From assembly GCA_031430435.1 (NCBI GenBank), contig JANPBM010000066.1:62001-126000 (forward strand): 64,000 bases of DNA. The letters run 5' to 3'. Shown one piece after another: positions 42,053 to 50,179 of this stretch. Under the pieces are notes generated by a model, which ran no database searches, was not told the origin of the DNA, and saw only the letters and a list, made by a program, of their open reading frames with translations. Positions within the stretch are counted from its first letter, which is position 1, and each line of letters starts with the position of its first letter. The stretch is from JANNVK01 sp031430435. Lineage in GTDB: Bacteria; Acidobacteriota; Blastocatellia; Pyrinomonadales; Pyrinomonadaceae. The position numbers and the translations under genes were made by a program.

Positions 42053-43418
42053 AAATACAAAACTGAACCTTGTAAGCCTTATATTACGGCGGCAAGGTTC
42101 TTTTACATTGCGTTTGCTGCACATTATTTTCGGCGTTGGAATTACGTTGTTTTTCAGACGAATCGAGCTTGTGAACGCGGAAAATATGCCGAAAAAAAGC
42201 GGCGTGATTTTCGTTTCCAATCATCCGAATGCGTTAATCGACCCGATGCTTTTGTTCACGGCACTTCCGCGAAACATCGCGTTTCTCGCCAAATCAACTC
42301 TTTTCAAAATGCCGATAATCGGTTTTTTAGTTCGCAAAGTCGGAGCGTTGCCGCTTTATCGTCAACAAGATAAAGGGCAAGATGTTTCAAAAAACGGAGA
42401 AACTTTTACGCTCACCCGCGAACTTTTGAAACGCGGCGGCGCGATTGCGATTTTTCCCGAAGGCGTTTCACACAGTAAAACCCGGCTTCAGCCTTTGAAA
42501 ACAGGCGCGGCGCGAATCGCTCTCGGTGCGGTTTCGGTCGGAGAAAACCCGGATTCGCTCGATTTGCAAATTGTTCCGGTCGGACTTTATTACACAAACA
42601 AAACAACTTTTCGGAGCGAAGCATTGCTCAGATTCGGCGAACCTTTCGCGGTTTTACGGTGTGAATTGGACGAAGACGGTCAACCGCCGAAAGATAAAGT
42701 AAAAGAATTGACCGCCAAAATCGAGGAAAGTTTGCGTGAGGTAACGCTCAACGCCGAATCGGACGCAAAGGTAAAGGTTGCGCATATCGCCGAAGAAGTT
42801 TTGACTTCGGTTACGCCGCACAAAGAAAATTTGGGCGAAAGATTCGAGCTTTTGCAAAAGTTTGTCGCGGAAAATTCGACTGAATCGGACGTAAAACTCG
42901 AAAAACGTTTGGCGGAATATAACCAAAAACTCGACAAACTCGGCATTGAATCAGAGTTTTTGGTGTTGGCGGAATTATCGAAACAATTTGTTTTGAAGCA
43001 CGCCTTTTTGCGTTCGTGGTATTTGTTTTTTCTCGCGCCGTTGGCGTTATTCGGCGTGATTTTGCACTTTCCCGCATATCAAATCGGCAAAGTATTCGGC
43101 TGGTTTCAAAACAAAAAAGGCGATTTCGATATGACTTCGACCGTTAAATTATTGTCGGGCTTGGTTTTTATTCCGTTGTCGTGGTTGGCGGCGGCGATTG
43201 GCTTGTATTTTTATTTCGGTTGGAAAATTGCAGTTGTTTCAATTCCTTTTTCGTTCCTGTGCGGATATGTTGCGATTCGGACGCTCGAAGAAATTGAAGA
43301 ATTACGCGGTTGGTTTAAAGCGATTTTGTTGTTTTTCGGCAAACGCGAAAAGTTTTTGCGACTTTTGGTTGAACGCAAAGAGTTGAACAAAGTAATGCGG
43401 GTAAAAAGTAAAAATTAA
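42042..43418 (+). CDS. 1-acyl-glycerol-3-phosphate acyltransferase-like membrane protein
   Basis: 458 residues, longer than typical PlsC. The acyltransferase domain fills residues ~20-230: SNHPNALIDPMLL holds the catalytic His/Asp, followed by GALPLYRQ, the FPEGVSHSKTRLQPLKTGA block and VGLYYTNKTTF. A charged helical region follows, then three or four hydrophobic segments (residues ~325-430). The HPNALIDP form and long C-terminal part resemble glycerol-3-phosphate/DHAP acyltransferase relatives. It would acylate phospholipid precursors at the inner membrane. Confidence 0.85.
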   Translation: MNQSNTKLNLVSLILRRQGSFTLRLLHIIFGVGITLFFRRIELVNAENMPKKSGVIFVSNHPNALIDPMLLFTALPRNIAFLAKSTLFKMPIIGFLVRKVGALPLYRQQDKGQDVSKNGETFTLTRELLKRGGAIAIFPEGVSHSKTRLQPLKTGAARIALGAVSVGENPDSLDLQIVPVGLYYTNKTTFRSEALLRFGEPFAVLRCELDEDGQPPKDKVKELTAKIEESLREVTLNAESDAKVKVAHIAEEVLTSVTPHKENLGERFELLQKFVAENSTESDVKLEKRLAEYNQKLDKLGIESEFLVLAELSKQFVLKHAFLRSWYLFFLAPLALFGVILHFPAYQIGKVFGWFQNKKGDFDMTSTVKLLSGLVFIPLSWLAAAIGLYFYFGWKIAVVSIPFSFLCGYVAIRTLEEIEELRGWFKAILLFFGKREKFLRLLVERKELNKVMRVKSKN

Positions 43419-43447
43419 AAGGCGAAAATAATAAACTTTCGCCTTTT
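43417..43447. terminator. Bidirectional terminator
   Basis: AAAAGGCGAAA/TTTCGCCTTTT (43417-43427 with 43437-43447), nine-base loop, between the convergent acyltransferase and pyrE-like genes. Confidence 0.85.
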
Positions 43448-43471
43448 AACAATTTTACCGCAGTTGAATTT

Positions 43472-44104
43472 TTAGAATCGAACTTTTTCTTCTTTTGCAT
43501 CCGAAGCGCTTTTGGAAACTTTCCAATCGGCTTCGGTAGCATAAAAATTAACATCGAAAGAAGTCAGACTTTGCACCGGAATCCCGTCGAATTCGGTTGG
43601 AGCATCATCGAATTTAACAATCGAACCAATGCCGATGACCTCCGATCCCAAGTCTTTGACAAGATCAATCGTTTCACGAATTGCTCGTCCCGAACGCAAC
43701 ACATCATCCACGATAATTGCCGGATAAACATCGCCTGAGCCGATGTATTGACGAAATTGACGCTTGCCGTCTTCGAGTTCTGCCCAATAAATTTGCGAAG
43801 CATTCAAGGCTTCGCGAACTCCGAAAGCAACCACGATTCCGCCCGGACTGGGCGAGATAATCGAAACTTTCGGCAGTTTGCTTGAAATACCTTTAATCGT
43901 TCTGAACATTCGACTTAACCCGACCGATAAAACTCTCGCATTATCGTAATAACGAAACGCAAGCGGCATTTGAAAGTAATGCGAAGCGTGTTTTCCGTTC
44001 GGGTAAACGAAATGTCCGTGCCGATACGCACCTGTTTTTTTCAAGATTTCCATGACCGATTCGGAACTCGGAATCAAATCGACCGAAGGATTTACAACTG
44101 ACAT
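43472..44104 (-). CDS. pyrE: Orotate phosphoribosyltransferase-like protein
   Basis: About 210 residues from ATG 44104, chosen because AAGGAG lies seven bases upstream; the longer frame to 44125 would include that site. The PRPP-binding motif is AIIVDDVLRSGRAIRET near residue 125, with ISPSPGGIVVAFGVREAL and the YPNGKHASHYFQMPLAFRY (in part) substrate region typical of OPRTases. It would convert orotate and PRPP to OMP. Other pyrimidine genes are not adjacent. Confidence 0.85.
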   Translation of the reverse strand: MSVVNPSVDLIPSSESVMEILKKTGAYRHGHFVYPNGKHASHYFQMPLAFRYYDNARVLSVGLSRMFRTIKGISSKLPKVSIISPSPGGIVVAFGVREALNASQIYWAELEDGKRQFRQYIGSGDVYPAIIVDDVLRSGRAIRETIDLVKDLGSEVIGIGSIVKFDDAPTEFDGIPVQSLTSFDVNFYATEADWKVSKSASDAKEEKVRF

Positions 44105-44149
44105 ATTTTTCTCCTTAAAAAGCAATTATTTGACTTCTAAAATAACATA

Positions 44150-44186
44150 AATTGCCGACGTTTGATAAATCAAAACATCGGCAATT
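44150..44186 (-). terminator. Terminator of the mscS-type gene
   Basis: AATTGCCGACG pairs with CATCGGCAATT (44150-44160 with 44176-44186, one mismatch) downstream of the minus-strand channel gene, with T-rich sequence on the exit side. Confidence 0.7.
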
Positions 44187-44209
44187 CGGTTTAACTTGAA
44201 AGTTTTAAG

Positions 44210-45007
44210 TTATTTGGCGTTATGAAGATTGAAATGCTGTTGCGGTTGCGGATAACCGTTCGCGCCGCAAACTTCGACAATCGTGCGGTTTGTATCAAAA
44301 TAAACCTGCCAATAATGGTCGTTATGACAATACGGACGAGCCGCCAAAATCGGTCCCATCGGCGAAAAGTCCAAAATTTCGACATCGGGTTCGGGCGTTG
44401 CCATAATGTTCGGAATCTTTTTCAACGCTTCTTTCAATTTAACTTTCGCTTCGGCAACATTCACGGTCGAATCGAGTTGAGCTTTCAAATCAACGCGGCG
44501 AAACGGATTTTGCGTAAAGTTTTGAATGTTGTCGGAAAAGATTTTGTTGTTGCCGACATATGTAATTACGTTATCCATTGTTTCGATTGTGGTTACAAAC
44601 ATTCCGATTTCCTTGACCGTTCCGATCGTTCCGCCGGCTTGGATAAAATCACCGACTTTAAACGGATGCAAAACAACCAAGAAAGCGCCGGCGGCAAAGT
44701 GTGCGAGAAGTCCGCCCCACGCCGTGCCGATTGCCAAACCTGCACCTGCGAGAATTGCCGCGAAACTGGTTGTATCAAAGCCGAAATAACCGAGAATCGC
44801 CAAAATTAAGACGACGTTCAGCAAGATGACTAAAATTGAACCTGCGTAACGAATCAGGGTTGCATCAATGTTTTGTTTAGTCATCGCAGTATTGACTAAT
44901 TTGACAACGTATTTAATCAGCCAACGCCCGATAATGAGAGCGGCAAAGGCTCCGAGAATTTTTGTGCCATAGCTGATAACCAGCGGCAACCACGAACTTG
45001 TATCCAT
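44210..45007 (-). CDS. Small-conductance mechanosensitive channel (MscS family)
   Basis: 265 residues, the minimal MscS length. Three transmembrane helices: near 10-30, 55-78, and TM3 with the Gly/Ala-packed pore helix (GAGLAIGTAWGGLLAHFAAG near 90-109). The beta domain follows with VLHPFKVGDFIQAGG, GTVKEIGMFVTTIETMDN, and NFTQNPFRRVDLK. It should open under membrane tension to release osmolytes. It stands alone with its own terminator. Confidence 0.94.
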   Translation of the reverse strand: MDTSSWLPLVISYGTKILGAFAALIIGRWLIKYVVKLVNTAMTKQNIDATLIRYAGSILVILLNVVLILAILGYFGFDTTSFAAILAGAGLAIGTAWGGLLAHFAAGAFLVVLHPFKVGDFIQAGGTIGTVKEIGMFVTTIETMDNVITYVGNNKIFSDNIQNFTQNPFRRVDLKAQLDSTVNVAEAKVKLKEALKKIPNIMATPEPDVEILDFSPMGPILAARPYCHNDHYWQVYFDTNRTIVEVCGANGYPQPQQHFNLHNAK

Positions 45008-45158
45008 TTTTGATAAATCTCCTAAAGATGTAATTTTGTAAAACTTATTGCAATTAAGCGCACGAATAACCGGTGTTATTCAAAAAATGTATTCGGGGTA
45101 ATGGTCTTGGGGGGAATTGTCGGAAAAGGCAAAGCGGTTAAACTTTGCCTTTGAAAAG

Positions 45159-45890
45159 TTATTGATCTTCGACTTCGATAAATTTCGGAAGCAGAAGTTT
45201 TTGGTTTAAGACAACCCCGAATTCGGTTCCGGCTTTGACGGTTGCTTCTTCGCCTTTGGTTTGCGTTTCAGTAATCAAGCCGCCGACTCCGCCGATGATT
45301 CCGCCGACAACCGCACCTGTTCCGCCGCCGATAACTCCGCCGAGAATTGCTCCGCCGGTTGCTCCGCCGCCGATAAAGATTGGTTTGCGATACTTCATTT
45401 TATCGCCCGAAGCCGTTCCTTCCGCATCGCTTTTGGCTTTGTCGGTGTCGAGTTCGGTTAAACTTCCGTTCATTGCTTTCTTCATTCCGTTCGGCAATTT
45501 AACTTCGATAAAGCTGACATCGATGGTGCCGGGTTTTCCGCCTTTCGCGGCGGCTTTTACTTCATCAACCTTGCCCGTAATCGTGCTGCCGGTCGGAATT
45601 ACAACTACGCCTGTGTTTGAATAAACAGGTTCGGCGGTGCGGACGGTAAAAGTATCGCCGACTTTCGCCGTTTTCGATGAAATCGTCGATTCCATTCGGA
45701 CGCGAAAGCGTTGAGTTTCTTCGACCGTGTAAAGTTTCGGTCCCTTGGCGACAACAGACGGTTTCGGCACAACCGGTTTTTTGGTTAAAACCGGCTTTTT
45801 GCGTCCGGATTTCTTTTGAGCAAAAGTTGCGGTTGTTCCCATTGAAAACAATGCGACGAATGTTAGAACGATGATTGATAGTTTTTTCAT
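45159..45890 (-). CDS. Secreted protein with glycine-zipper segment
   Basis: 243 residues with a Sec signal peptide (KKLSIIVLTFVALFSMGTT, likely cleaved at TFAQ). A Lys/Pro-rich linker (residues 26-55) leads to a beta region (RVRMESTISSKTAKVGDTF) resembling domains that follow VIPTGSTITGKVDEV, then a glycine zipper near residues 175-205 (GGATGGAILGGVIGGGTGAV) that could insert in or contact a membrane. Similar proteins are common in Acidobacteriota, function unknown. Periplasmic or outer-membrane location is inferred. Confidence 0.8.
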   Translation of the reverse strand: MKKLSIIVLTFVALFSMGTTATFAQKKSGRKKPVLTKKPVVPKPSVVAKGPKLYTVEETQRFRVRMESTISSKTAKVGDTFTVRTAEPVYSNTGVVVIPTGSTITGKVDEVKAAAKGGKPGTIDVSFIEVKLPNGMKKAMNGSLTELDTDKAKSDAEGTASGDKMKYRKPIFIGGGATGGAILGGVIGGGTGAVVGGIIGGVGGLITETQTKGEEATVKAGTEFGVVLNQKLLLPKFIEVEDQ

Positions 45891-46150
45891 GACACACTTC
45901 TTCCTTTAGTTTAATTTTAATCTTCGGTTTCAGGGGAACATTTCTCGGACGTGATTTTTTATCGAAAAGTTGTCCGCAAATATCCGCTCGTTTGTTAAAT
46001 TAAAATGCTTTCAATTGTAATTATCGTTTAATTAAAAGTTTTTCACAAAAAATTTCAACTTTTTTTCGACTTTTCTTGAAAATAATATCGGATTCGTTGT
46101 ATAGTTCAAGCAACATAAGAACATTCTGTTTCTTTTCGTTTCTACTTCAT

Positions 46151-46176
46151 ACGCTCGGTGGTCAAACATCGAGCGT
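46151..46176 (+). promoter_or_regulatory. Hairpin in the leader of the DUF5658-like gene
   Basis: ACGCTCGGTG (46151-46160) pairs with CATCGAGCGT (46167-46176) over ten positions with one wobble, loop GTCAAA. It lies 55 bases before the ATG at 46232. Not followed by T-run, so a leader structure rather than a terminator. Confidence 0.4.
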
Positions 46177-46231
46177 AAGTTGTTTAGGAAGTGTGTCTTT
46201 TAACATAGTTTTACACGGAGTTTTTGACCAA

Positions 46232-46597
46232 ATGGACAAAATTGCACTGACCGGAATTTTATTTACATTGAATCTTTTGGACGCGATACTGACAATTTAT
46301 TGGGTTCGCAACGGCTTTGCATCCGAAGGAAATCAGTTAATGGCGGGACTGCTCGATATGGGTAACACGCCGTTTTTGGCGGTTAAAATTGCGATGGGAG
46401 CAGTAACGGCGATTGTCCTTTCGCGGTGGGGCGATTTACGGCTTGCCAAAGTCGGTTTGGCTCTTGCTCTCGGCGTTTACGTCAGTCTGATGTTTATCCA
46501 CTTTATTACGGGACTTTCCGCGTTCGGTTACATTTCCGAAGAAACCATCAATCAATTTGCGGTTATTTCTCATCAAGCCTTTGCGGTTATTTTGTAA
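46232..46597 (+). CDS. Small membrane protein, DUF5658-like
   Basis: 121 residues from ATG 46232 (the frame is open from 46076 but the upstream part lacks membrane-protein composition and holds a leader hairpin). Start MDKIALTGILFTLNLLDAIL is followed by the ASEGNQLMAGLL loop and two more hydrophobic helices near residues 40-60 and 70-95. The pattern of an N-terminal helix with D plus an EGN loop matches DUF5658-type proteins of unknown function. Confidence 0.7.
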   Translation: MDKIALTGILFTLNLLDAILTIYWVRNGFASEGNQLMAGLLDMGNTPFLAVKIAMGAVTAIVLSRWGDLRLAKVGLALALGVYVSLMFIHFITGLSAFGYISEETINQFAVISHQAFAVIL

Positions 46598-46811
46598 TGT
46601 AAAATCGCTTTAATTACAATGATTTATACGCCTTCCGGTTAGAAATTAGGCATCAAGCGGTCATCAAATATTCAAACGATGTGATTAATCCGTAAAACCT
46701 TTCGACTCTTTCCAACATTGAAAAAATTCCGACAAATACAGGAAACTTTTTCTCCAAGTCATCGATAACCACAATGACTAACCGGAACTAAAAAACAAGG
46801 AAACTTCTGCA

Positions 46812-48203
46812 ATGACAATAAAAATAAACCCGATACTGCCCAAACATCAACCGTCAACGAATTATAAGCCGACAATCAAGCCGAAAGTTGCGGATAAAAC
46901 CAAGCAAACCAATCAAGCAATCAAAAATTTAGCCGTCAGATTCGGCGGTGACGACGAAATAAAACCGGTGAAGAAAACGGTCGATGATTTTTATCGAGAC
47001 CTCTCGAAAAACAGTACGCTTAAACCGAAAGACGGGAATAAAATGTTTGAAGTTGAGTTCAGCGTCGGCAAATCACCGCAAAAAGCATCGGTGGAAGATT
47101 ACAGAAAAGCGTTTGATACCAAATTGTTGACAATCGCGGGTTACAAAATGTTCGACGAAAGAGAAATCGGATTGGCACGCAGTTTGATGAATACCGAAGA
47201 CAATTGGACGCTCAAAAATATTGGTTTGCGTGATGCCAAAGACGGCAGACAAGACGGAACTCTGAAAATCGGAACGAGCAAATACAGTTTAGAAAACACC
47301 AAACTTGCGGGACAAGCCGTGTTGCAATTCCGCGAATATGAATCAAAATTAAAGGACGCAAACAACGCGAAAGCCGAGACTGACACAAACCAAATGTTAG
47401 TTGACCAAGGCAGAGTTGTTTACAATTCGATTGTCAATAACGTTGAAAGCGCGATAAATCTCGGCATTGACGGAATCCTGTCAAACGGCGGACAAAAACC
47501 TGCTGTGTTGGGTAATCCGTTCCGTCCGCAAGTAAATTTATCGGGCATCAAAGCCGATTACCAAAGCGAAATGATGCGGCGGGATATAAACGGTAAACTG
47601 GACGGCAACGGACTGAAACGCGGAGATTTTACGGAAGGCGCGGTTACAATATTGGGTCCGTTGGTGATCGGGAAAGTTAGTTCGCCATTCAAAGCACCGA
47701 ATACTTTGAAGAGTTTGGGTGCGTTGCCCGAAGTCAATGTTCTAAAAACTACGCCTTCTCTTTCAATCGACAAAACTAGAATTCCCGAAGGTAAACCGAA
47801 AGTTCTTGACCCGAAAGATGTTCATCCCGATAATGTTCGCGGAACAAAAGGCGAGAACAAATCAGCAAAAGTTTTGTCGGAAAATGGATATAGAATTGAA
47901 CAACTATCTGATAAAGTTAAAGGAAGTCGGCAAAATATTAAGAATCCTGATTTCAAGATTGAAGGAAAAATCTTTGATGCTTATACGCCAAAGACAACTA
48001 CATCAGCTAGAAATATTTGGACAACATTAGAAGACAAAATACTTAAAACCCAAGCAAATAGATTTGTTGTTAATATGGATGAATCAAAATTAACACTTGA
48101 GCAAATGACCAAACAGTTCAAAGATTTTCCGATGAAAGGATTAAAGGAAGTAATTCTGACTAAAGATGGGAAAGTAATACATTTTTTTCCATTTAATAAA
48201 TAG
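46812..48203 (+). CDS. Polymorphic toxin with CdiA-CT-like tRNA nuclease domain
   Basis: 463 residues. Residues 1-335 are an unfamiliar carrier with no Sec signal, a Lys/Pro-rich start and a helical core. The C-terminal ~125 residues match the CdiA C-terminal nuclease fold: ENKSAKVLSENGYRIEQ, then NPDFKIEGKIFDAYTP with catalytic-type Asp/Glu, and TQANRFVVNMDES near the end. Such domains cleave tRNA in competing cells. Codon use becomes more A/T-rich at the toxin domain (after ~47860), which suggests the tip was acquired separately. A likely immunity gene follows 14 bases later. Confidence 0.8.
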   Translation: MTIKINPILPKHQPSTNYKPTIKPKVADKTKQTNQAIKNLAVRFGGDDEIKPVKKTVDDFYRDLSKNSTLKPKDGNKMFEVEFSVGKSPQKASVEDYRKAFDTKLLTIAGYKMFDEREIGLARSLMNTEDNWTLKNIGLRDAKDGRQDGTLKIGTSKYSLENTKLAGQAVLQFREYESKLKDANNAKAETDTNQMLVDQGRVVYNSIVNNVESAINLGIDGILSNGGQKPAVLGNPFRPQVNLSGIKADYQSEMMRRDINGKLDGNGLKRGDFTEGAVTILGPLVIGKVSSPFKAPNTLKSLGALPEVNVLKTTPSLSIDKTRIPEGKPKVLDPKDVHPDNVRGTKGENKSAKVLSENGYRIEQLSDKVKGSRQNIKNPDFKIEGKIFDAYTPKTTTSARNIWTTLEDKILKTQANRFVVNMDESKLTLEQMTKQFKDFPMKGLKEVILTKDGKVIHFFPFNK

Positions 48204-48217
48204 AAGCGAGATAATTT

Positions 48218-48676
48218 ATGGCACTTCAATTTTACTTGAGTTTAGAAACGGCAAAAACAACCGAGGAATTATTTAATTTAATCCTTCAAGAGTCTGATAT
48301 AGACGGAATAAATATAAATGATAAAGGAGAGTTTTATGCAACCGGTGTTGTCGGGTCAGTATCATTCGACACAAAAAACTGGAAAGAAATGATTTTAGAC
48401 GATTTTGGGATAATTTCTGATATAAGTATTTGGTGTTGGCATAGAAACAGCGAATATAAAGAAGGTTTGAGAAACATCTTGAAAGCCTACATTTGTATAT
48501 TAAAACATACGGCAGGTGATGCAGTATTACGACATGATTCGGGGTATGTAAACTTGGTTAGAAAGAATGGAGTAATACATTTAGATTCTGAGGCATTTTT
48601 TGAAGATGAAGAAGCAATGTGGCGTTTCAAAGATGTTCCTTTCAAGTATGAAGTCAAAGACTTGAATATGAATTAA
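48218..48676 (+). CDS. Probable immunity protein for the CdiA-CT-like toxin
   Basis: 152 residues, acidic, no signal peptide. Start MALQFYLSLETAKTTEELFNL, then a Trp-rich core (ISIWCWHRNSEYKEGLRNIL) and acidic end FFEDEEAMWRFKDVPF. The start and general plan resemble SitI3-like immunity proteins, but assignment rests mainly on position directly after the toxin gene and on A/T-rich codon use like that of the toxin tip. It would bind and block the nuclease in the producing cell. Confidence 0.7.
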   Translation: MALQFYLSLETAKTTEELFNLILQESDIDGININDKGEFYATGVVGSVSFDTKNWKEMILDDFGIISDISIWCWHRNSEYKEGLRNILKAYICILKHTAGDAVLRHDSGYVNLVRKNGVIHLDSEAFFEDEEAMWRFKDVPFKYEVKDLNMN

Positions 48677-48762
48677 GTTGTCAAAGCCGATTACCAAAGC
48701 GAAATGATGCGCCGCGACATCGCCGGCAAACTGAAGTTTGAACTTTTAACCTTTATTTTCTA
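48677..48762 (+). pseudogene. Duplicated fragment of the toxin carrier gene
   Basis: 48681-48710 is identical over 30 bases to 47548-47577 in the toxin gene, and the similarity continues to AAACTG. It encodes KADYQSEMMRRDI, as in the carrier (IKADYQSEMMRRDI), then ends at a stop near 48762. It lies right after the immunity stop codon, in frame with it. Confidence 0.85.
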
Positions 48763-48769
48763 ATTGATT

Positions 48770-48816
48770 GAAGAGAACTCCGCGTCTCAGGCGGATTGTG
48801 TTCTCTTCTTTTTTTG
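48770..48816 (+). terminator. Terminator of the toxin-immunity cassette
   Basis: AAGAGAAC/GTTCTCTT (48771-48778 with 48800-48807) with inner TCCGC/GCGGA, then a run of T from 48809. Confidence 0.85.
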
Positions 48817-48842
48817 TATTATTTTCGGCGTTAAAACAAATG

Positions 48843-48870
48843 TTGCAAATTGTCTGAAAGGTGCTATGAT
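48843..48870 (+). promoter_or_regulatory. Candidate sigma-70-type promoter before array B
   Basis: TTGCAA (48843-48848), 16-base spacer, TATGAT (48865-48870). It would start transcription near 48877, so the whole array and the 49329 gene lie on one transcript with a leader of about 450 bases. Confidence 0.55.
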
Positions 48871-48926
48871 ACAGGCGTTGAGAGTTTTGACGAGTGTTTT
48901 TCGCAAATATAAATGTTTACAATAAA

Positions 48927-49136
48927 CGTTTAAGTGTTTATCGTCATCGTTCAAGCGTTTATCGTAAATGTTCGAGTGTCGGCAATAAACGTTCGAGTGT
49001 TTATCGTAAATGCTTAAGTATTTGTTGTAAACGTTTGAGCATTAGCAATAAACGTTCGAGTGTTTATCGTAAACGTTCGAGTATTTGTTATAAACGTTCG
49101 AGTGTTGATAATAAACATTTATGCTCAACAAAGATT
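48927..49136 (+). repeat. 21-bp tandem repeat array B (ten units)
   Basis: Ten units in perfect 21-base register, with the CGTT words at 48927, 48948, 48969, 48990, 49011, 49032, 49053, 49074, 49095 and 49116. The core GTGTTTATCGTAAAC holds the palindrome GTTTA-TCG-TAAAC. Compared with array A, the positions GTGTTT, C and TAAAC are shared (about 12 of 21). All units point towards the downstream gene. Confidence 0.9.
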
Positions 49137-49328
49137 AGCTTAAACGTAATCGAATTATGTTCAAGCCGAACCCGACGCAATTCAAGCGTAACTTTATTTT
49201 ACTTCTGACAGACAGGGCTATATTCAAGGGGAATAAGGTTTTGCTTAAGTAAAATTAAGTTGCTTCCGAAATGAACCGAGTTTTGTTTACCGCAAACTCA
49301 ATTTCCAAACAACAACTAAGGAGATTAT

Positions 49329-49688
49329 ATGTCACGCAAAAAGAAAGTATCACTCATTACAGAAGACGCAAACGCGCGTTTAGCAGGAATTAAATCGATT
49401 GATCCGCATTTGGACTTAGGAAACGGCTTAAGCGCCGAAATATATGCGAGTAAAATTGAAGCGACCGCCAATTCGCTCAATGATTACAACACATCGCTTT
49501 CAATATCCGATGAAAAACTCGGCATTTATGAAGCAAACGAACTTGATTTAAGAGATTTTCACGAACGAATTTTATTAACCGTTGGCGGAAGATACGGAAA
49601 AAACAGTGCCGAATACGAAATGGCGGGCGGTAAGAAAAAATCGGATCGCCGACATTCGACCAAAGCAAAAGCACCGAAGATTGCATAA
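49329..49688 (+). CDS. Small basic-tailed protein behind repeat array B
   Basis: 119 residues with an excellent AAGGAGATTAT ribosome-binding site. Start MSRKKKVSLITEDANAR; helical middle (EIYASKIEATANSLNDYN); then FHERILLTVGGRYGKNSAEY and the basic end AGGKKKSDRRHSTKAKAP. I have an impression that proteins ending in a GYGKDS-EYE-AGG-RKSERK pattern occur in Acidobacteriota and other soil bacteria without assigned function; that is memory, not a search. It lies 190 bases behind a ten-unit repeat array and ahead of a structured-RNA candidate. Basic tail suggests nucleic acid binding (inference). Confidence 0.8.
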   Translation: MSRKKKVSLITEDANARLAGIKSIDPHLDLGNGLSAEIYASKIEATANSLNDYNTSLSISDEKLGIYEANELDLRDFHERILLTVGGRYGKNSAEYEMAGGKKKSDRRHSTKAKAPKIA

Positions 49689-49692
49689 AAAT

Positions 49693-49735
49693 AAATTTGG
49701 ATTCAACATAAAAATTTATTGCAACCAAATTTTTT
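49693..49735 (+). terminator. Weak terminator after the array-B gene
   Basis: AAATTTGG/CCAAATTT (49693-49700 with 49725-49732) with a 24-base loop, followed by T-rich sequence. Confidence 0.4.
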
Positions 49736-49762
49736 ATGTACGTTAAATTAAAAAAATATGTA

Positions 49763-49892
49763 ATAAGCAGGTGAGAGTATGTTTTCAGGTATTATGCGAA
49801 AGCCCGCACGAAGTAAGGGCGAGAAAGCACAATTACTTCGCGCGTCTCTCCGCATTTTTATTATCCTGTAAAATATATGCTGACCTGCTTAT
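49763..49892 (+). ncRNA. Candidate structured RNA with pseudoknot downstream of the array-B gene
   Basis: A perfect 10-bp closing stem ATAAGCAGGT/ACCTGCTTAT (49763-49772 with 49883-49892) encloses TTTTCAGG/CCTG-T-AAAA (49782-49789 with 49865-49873) and ATGCG/CGCAT (49794-49798 with 49851-49855). Inside that, GCCC/GGGC (49802-49805 with 49817-49820) and CGAAGTAA/TTACTTCG (49809-49816 with 49833-49840) form an H-type pseudoknot. The order of these stems is hard to explain by chance. I recognise no known riboswitch or ncRNA. Strand is assumed from the neighbours. Confidence 0.5.
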
Positions 49893-50179
49893 ATGCTTCG
49901 GCTTGTCGATAAACGTTGAGTTGAATAAAGTTAAACGCCGCAACAAACTTGTATGTTGAACTTTGCGGAAGTTATTTTCGCAATCCGGTTCCCGTTTGGT
50001 ATAAAAGAAAGGATAAGAAAACATATTCTGCTTTTATCCGCGCGCATCGGTGTTAAAACCTTTTTCCGGTTTCAAATAAGAACCGGGTCAGATTTTTCAA
50101 CGACTTTGCAAAAGCCGTAAAAGCTAAAGCGGGTCAGCTTTTTGCAAGTAAATTCTTTTCGAGTATATTAACTTACTCG
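49893..50179. other. Non-coding spacer with short repeats
   Basis: No convincing gene. It holds a CCGGTT..AACCGG hairpin near 50080 and two CGGGTCAG-N-TTTTT words (near 50085 and 50139), which look like remnants of a repetitive element. Nothing else is recognised before the element at 50188. Confidence 0.4.

Noticed and set aside
46076..46231. Longer start for the DUF5658-like protein
   Set aside because: The extra 52 residues lack family resemblance and include a stable leader hairpin.
48927..49136. Array B as a CRISPR array
   Set aside because: Same reason: contiguous degenerate 21-base units, no spacers, no cas genes.
48894..49208. Protein of repeated RSSVYRK heptapeptides over array B
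   Set aside because: Same open-frame artefact of a 21-base unit; no start signal, and the region reads better as a transcribed leader.
49771..49959. 62-residue protein over the structured-RNA candidate
   Set aside because: It starts at a GTG inside the closing stem, has poor codon pattern, and the base pairing explains the sequence better.
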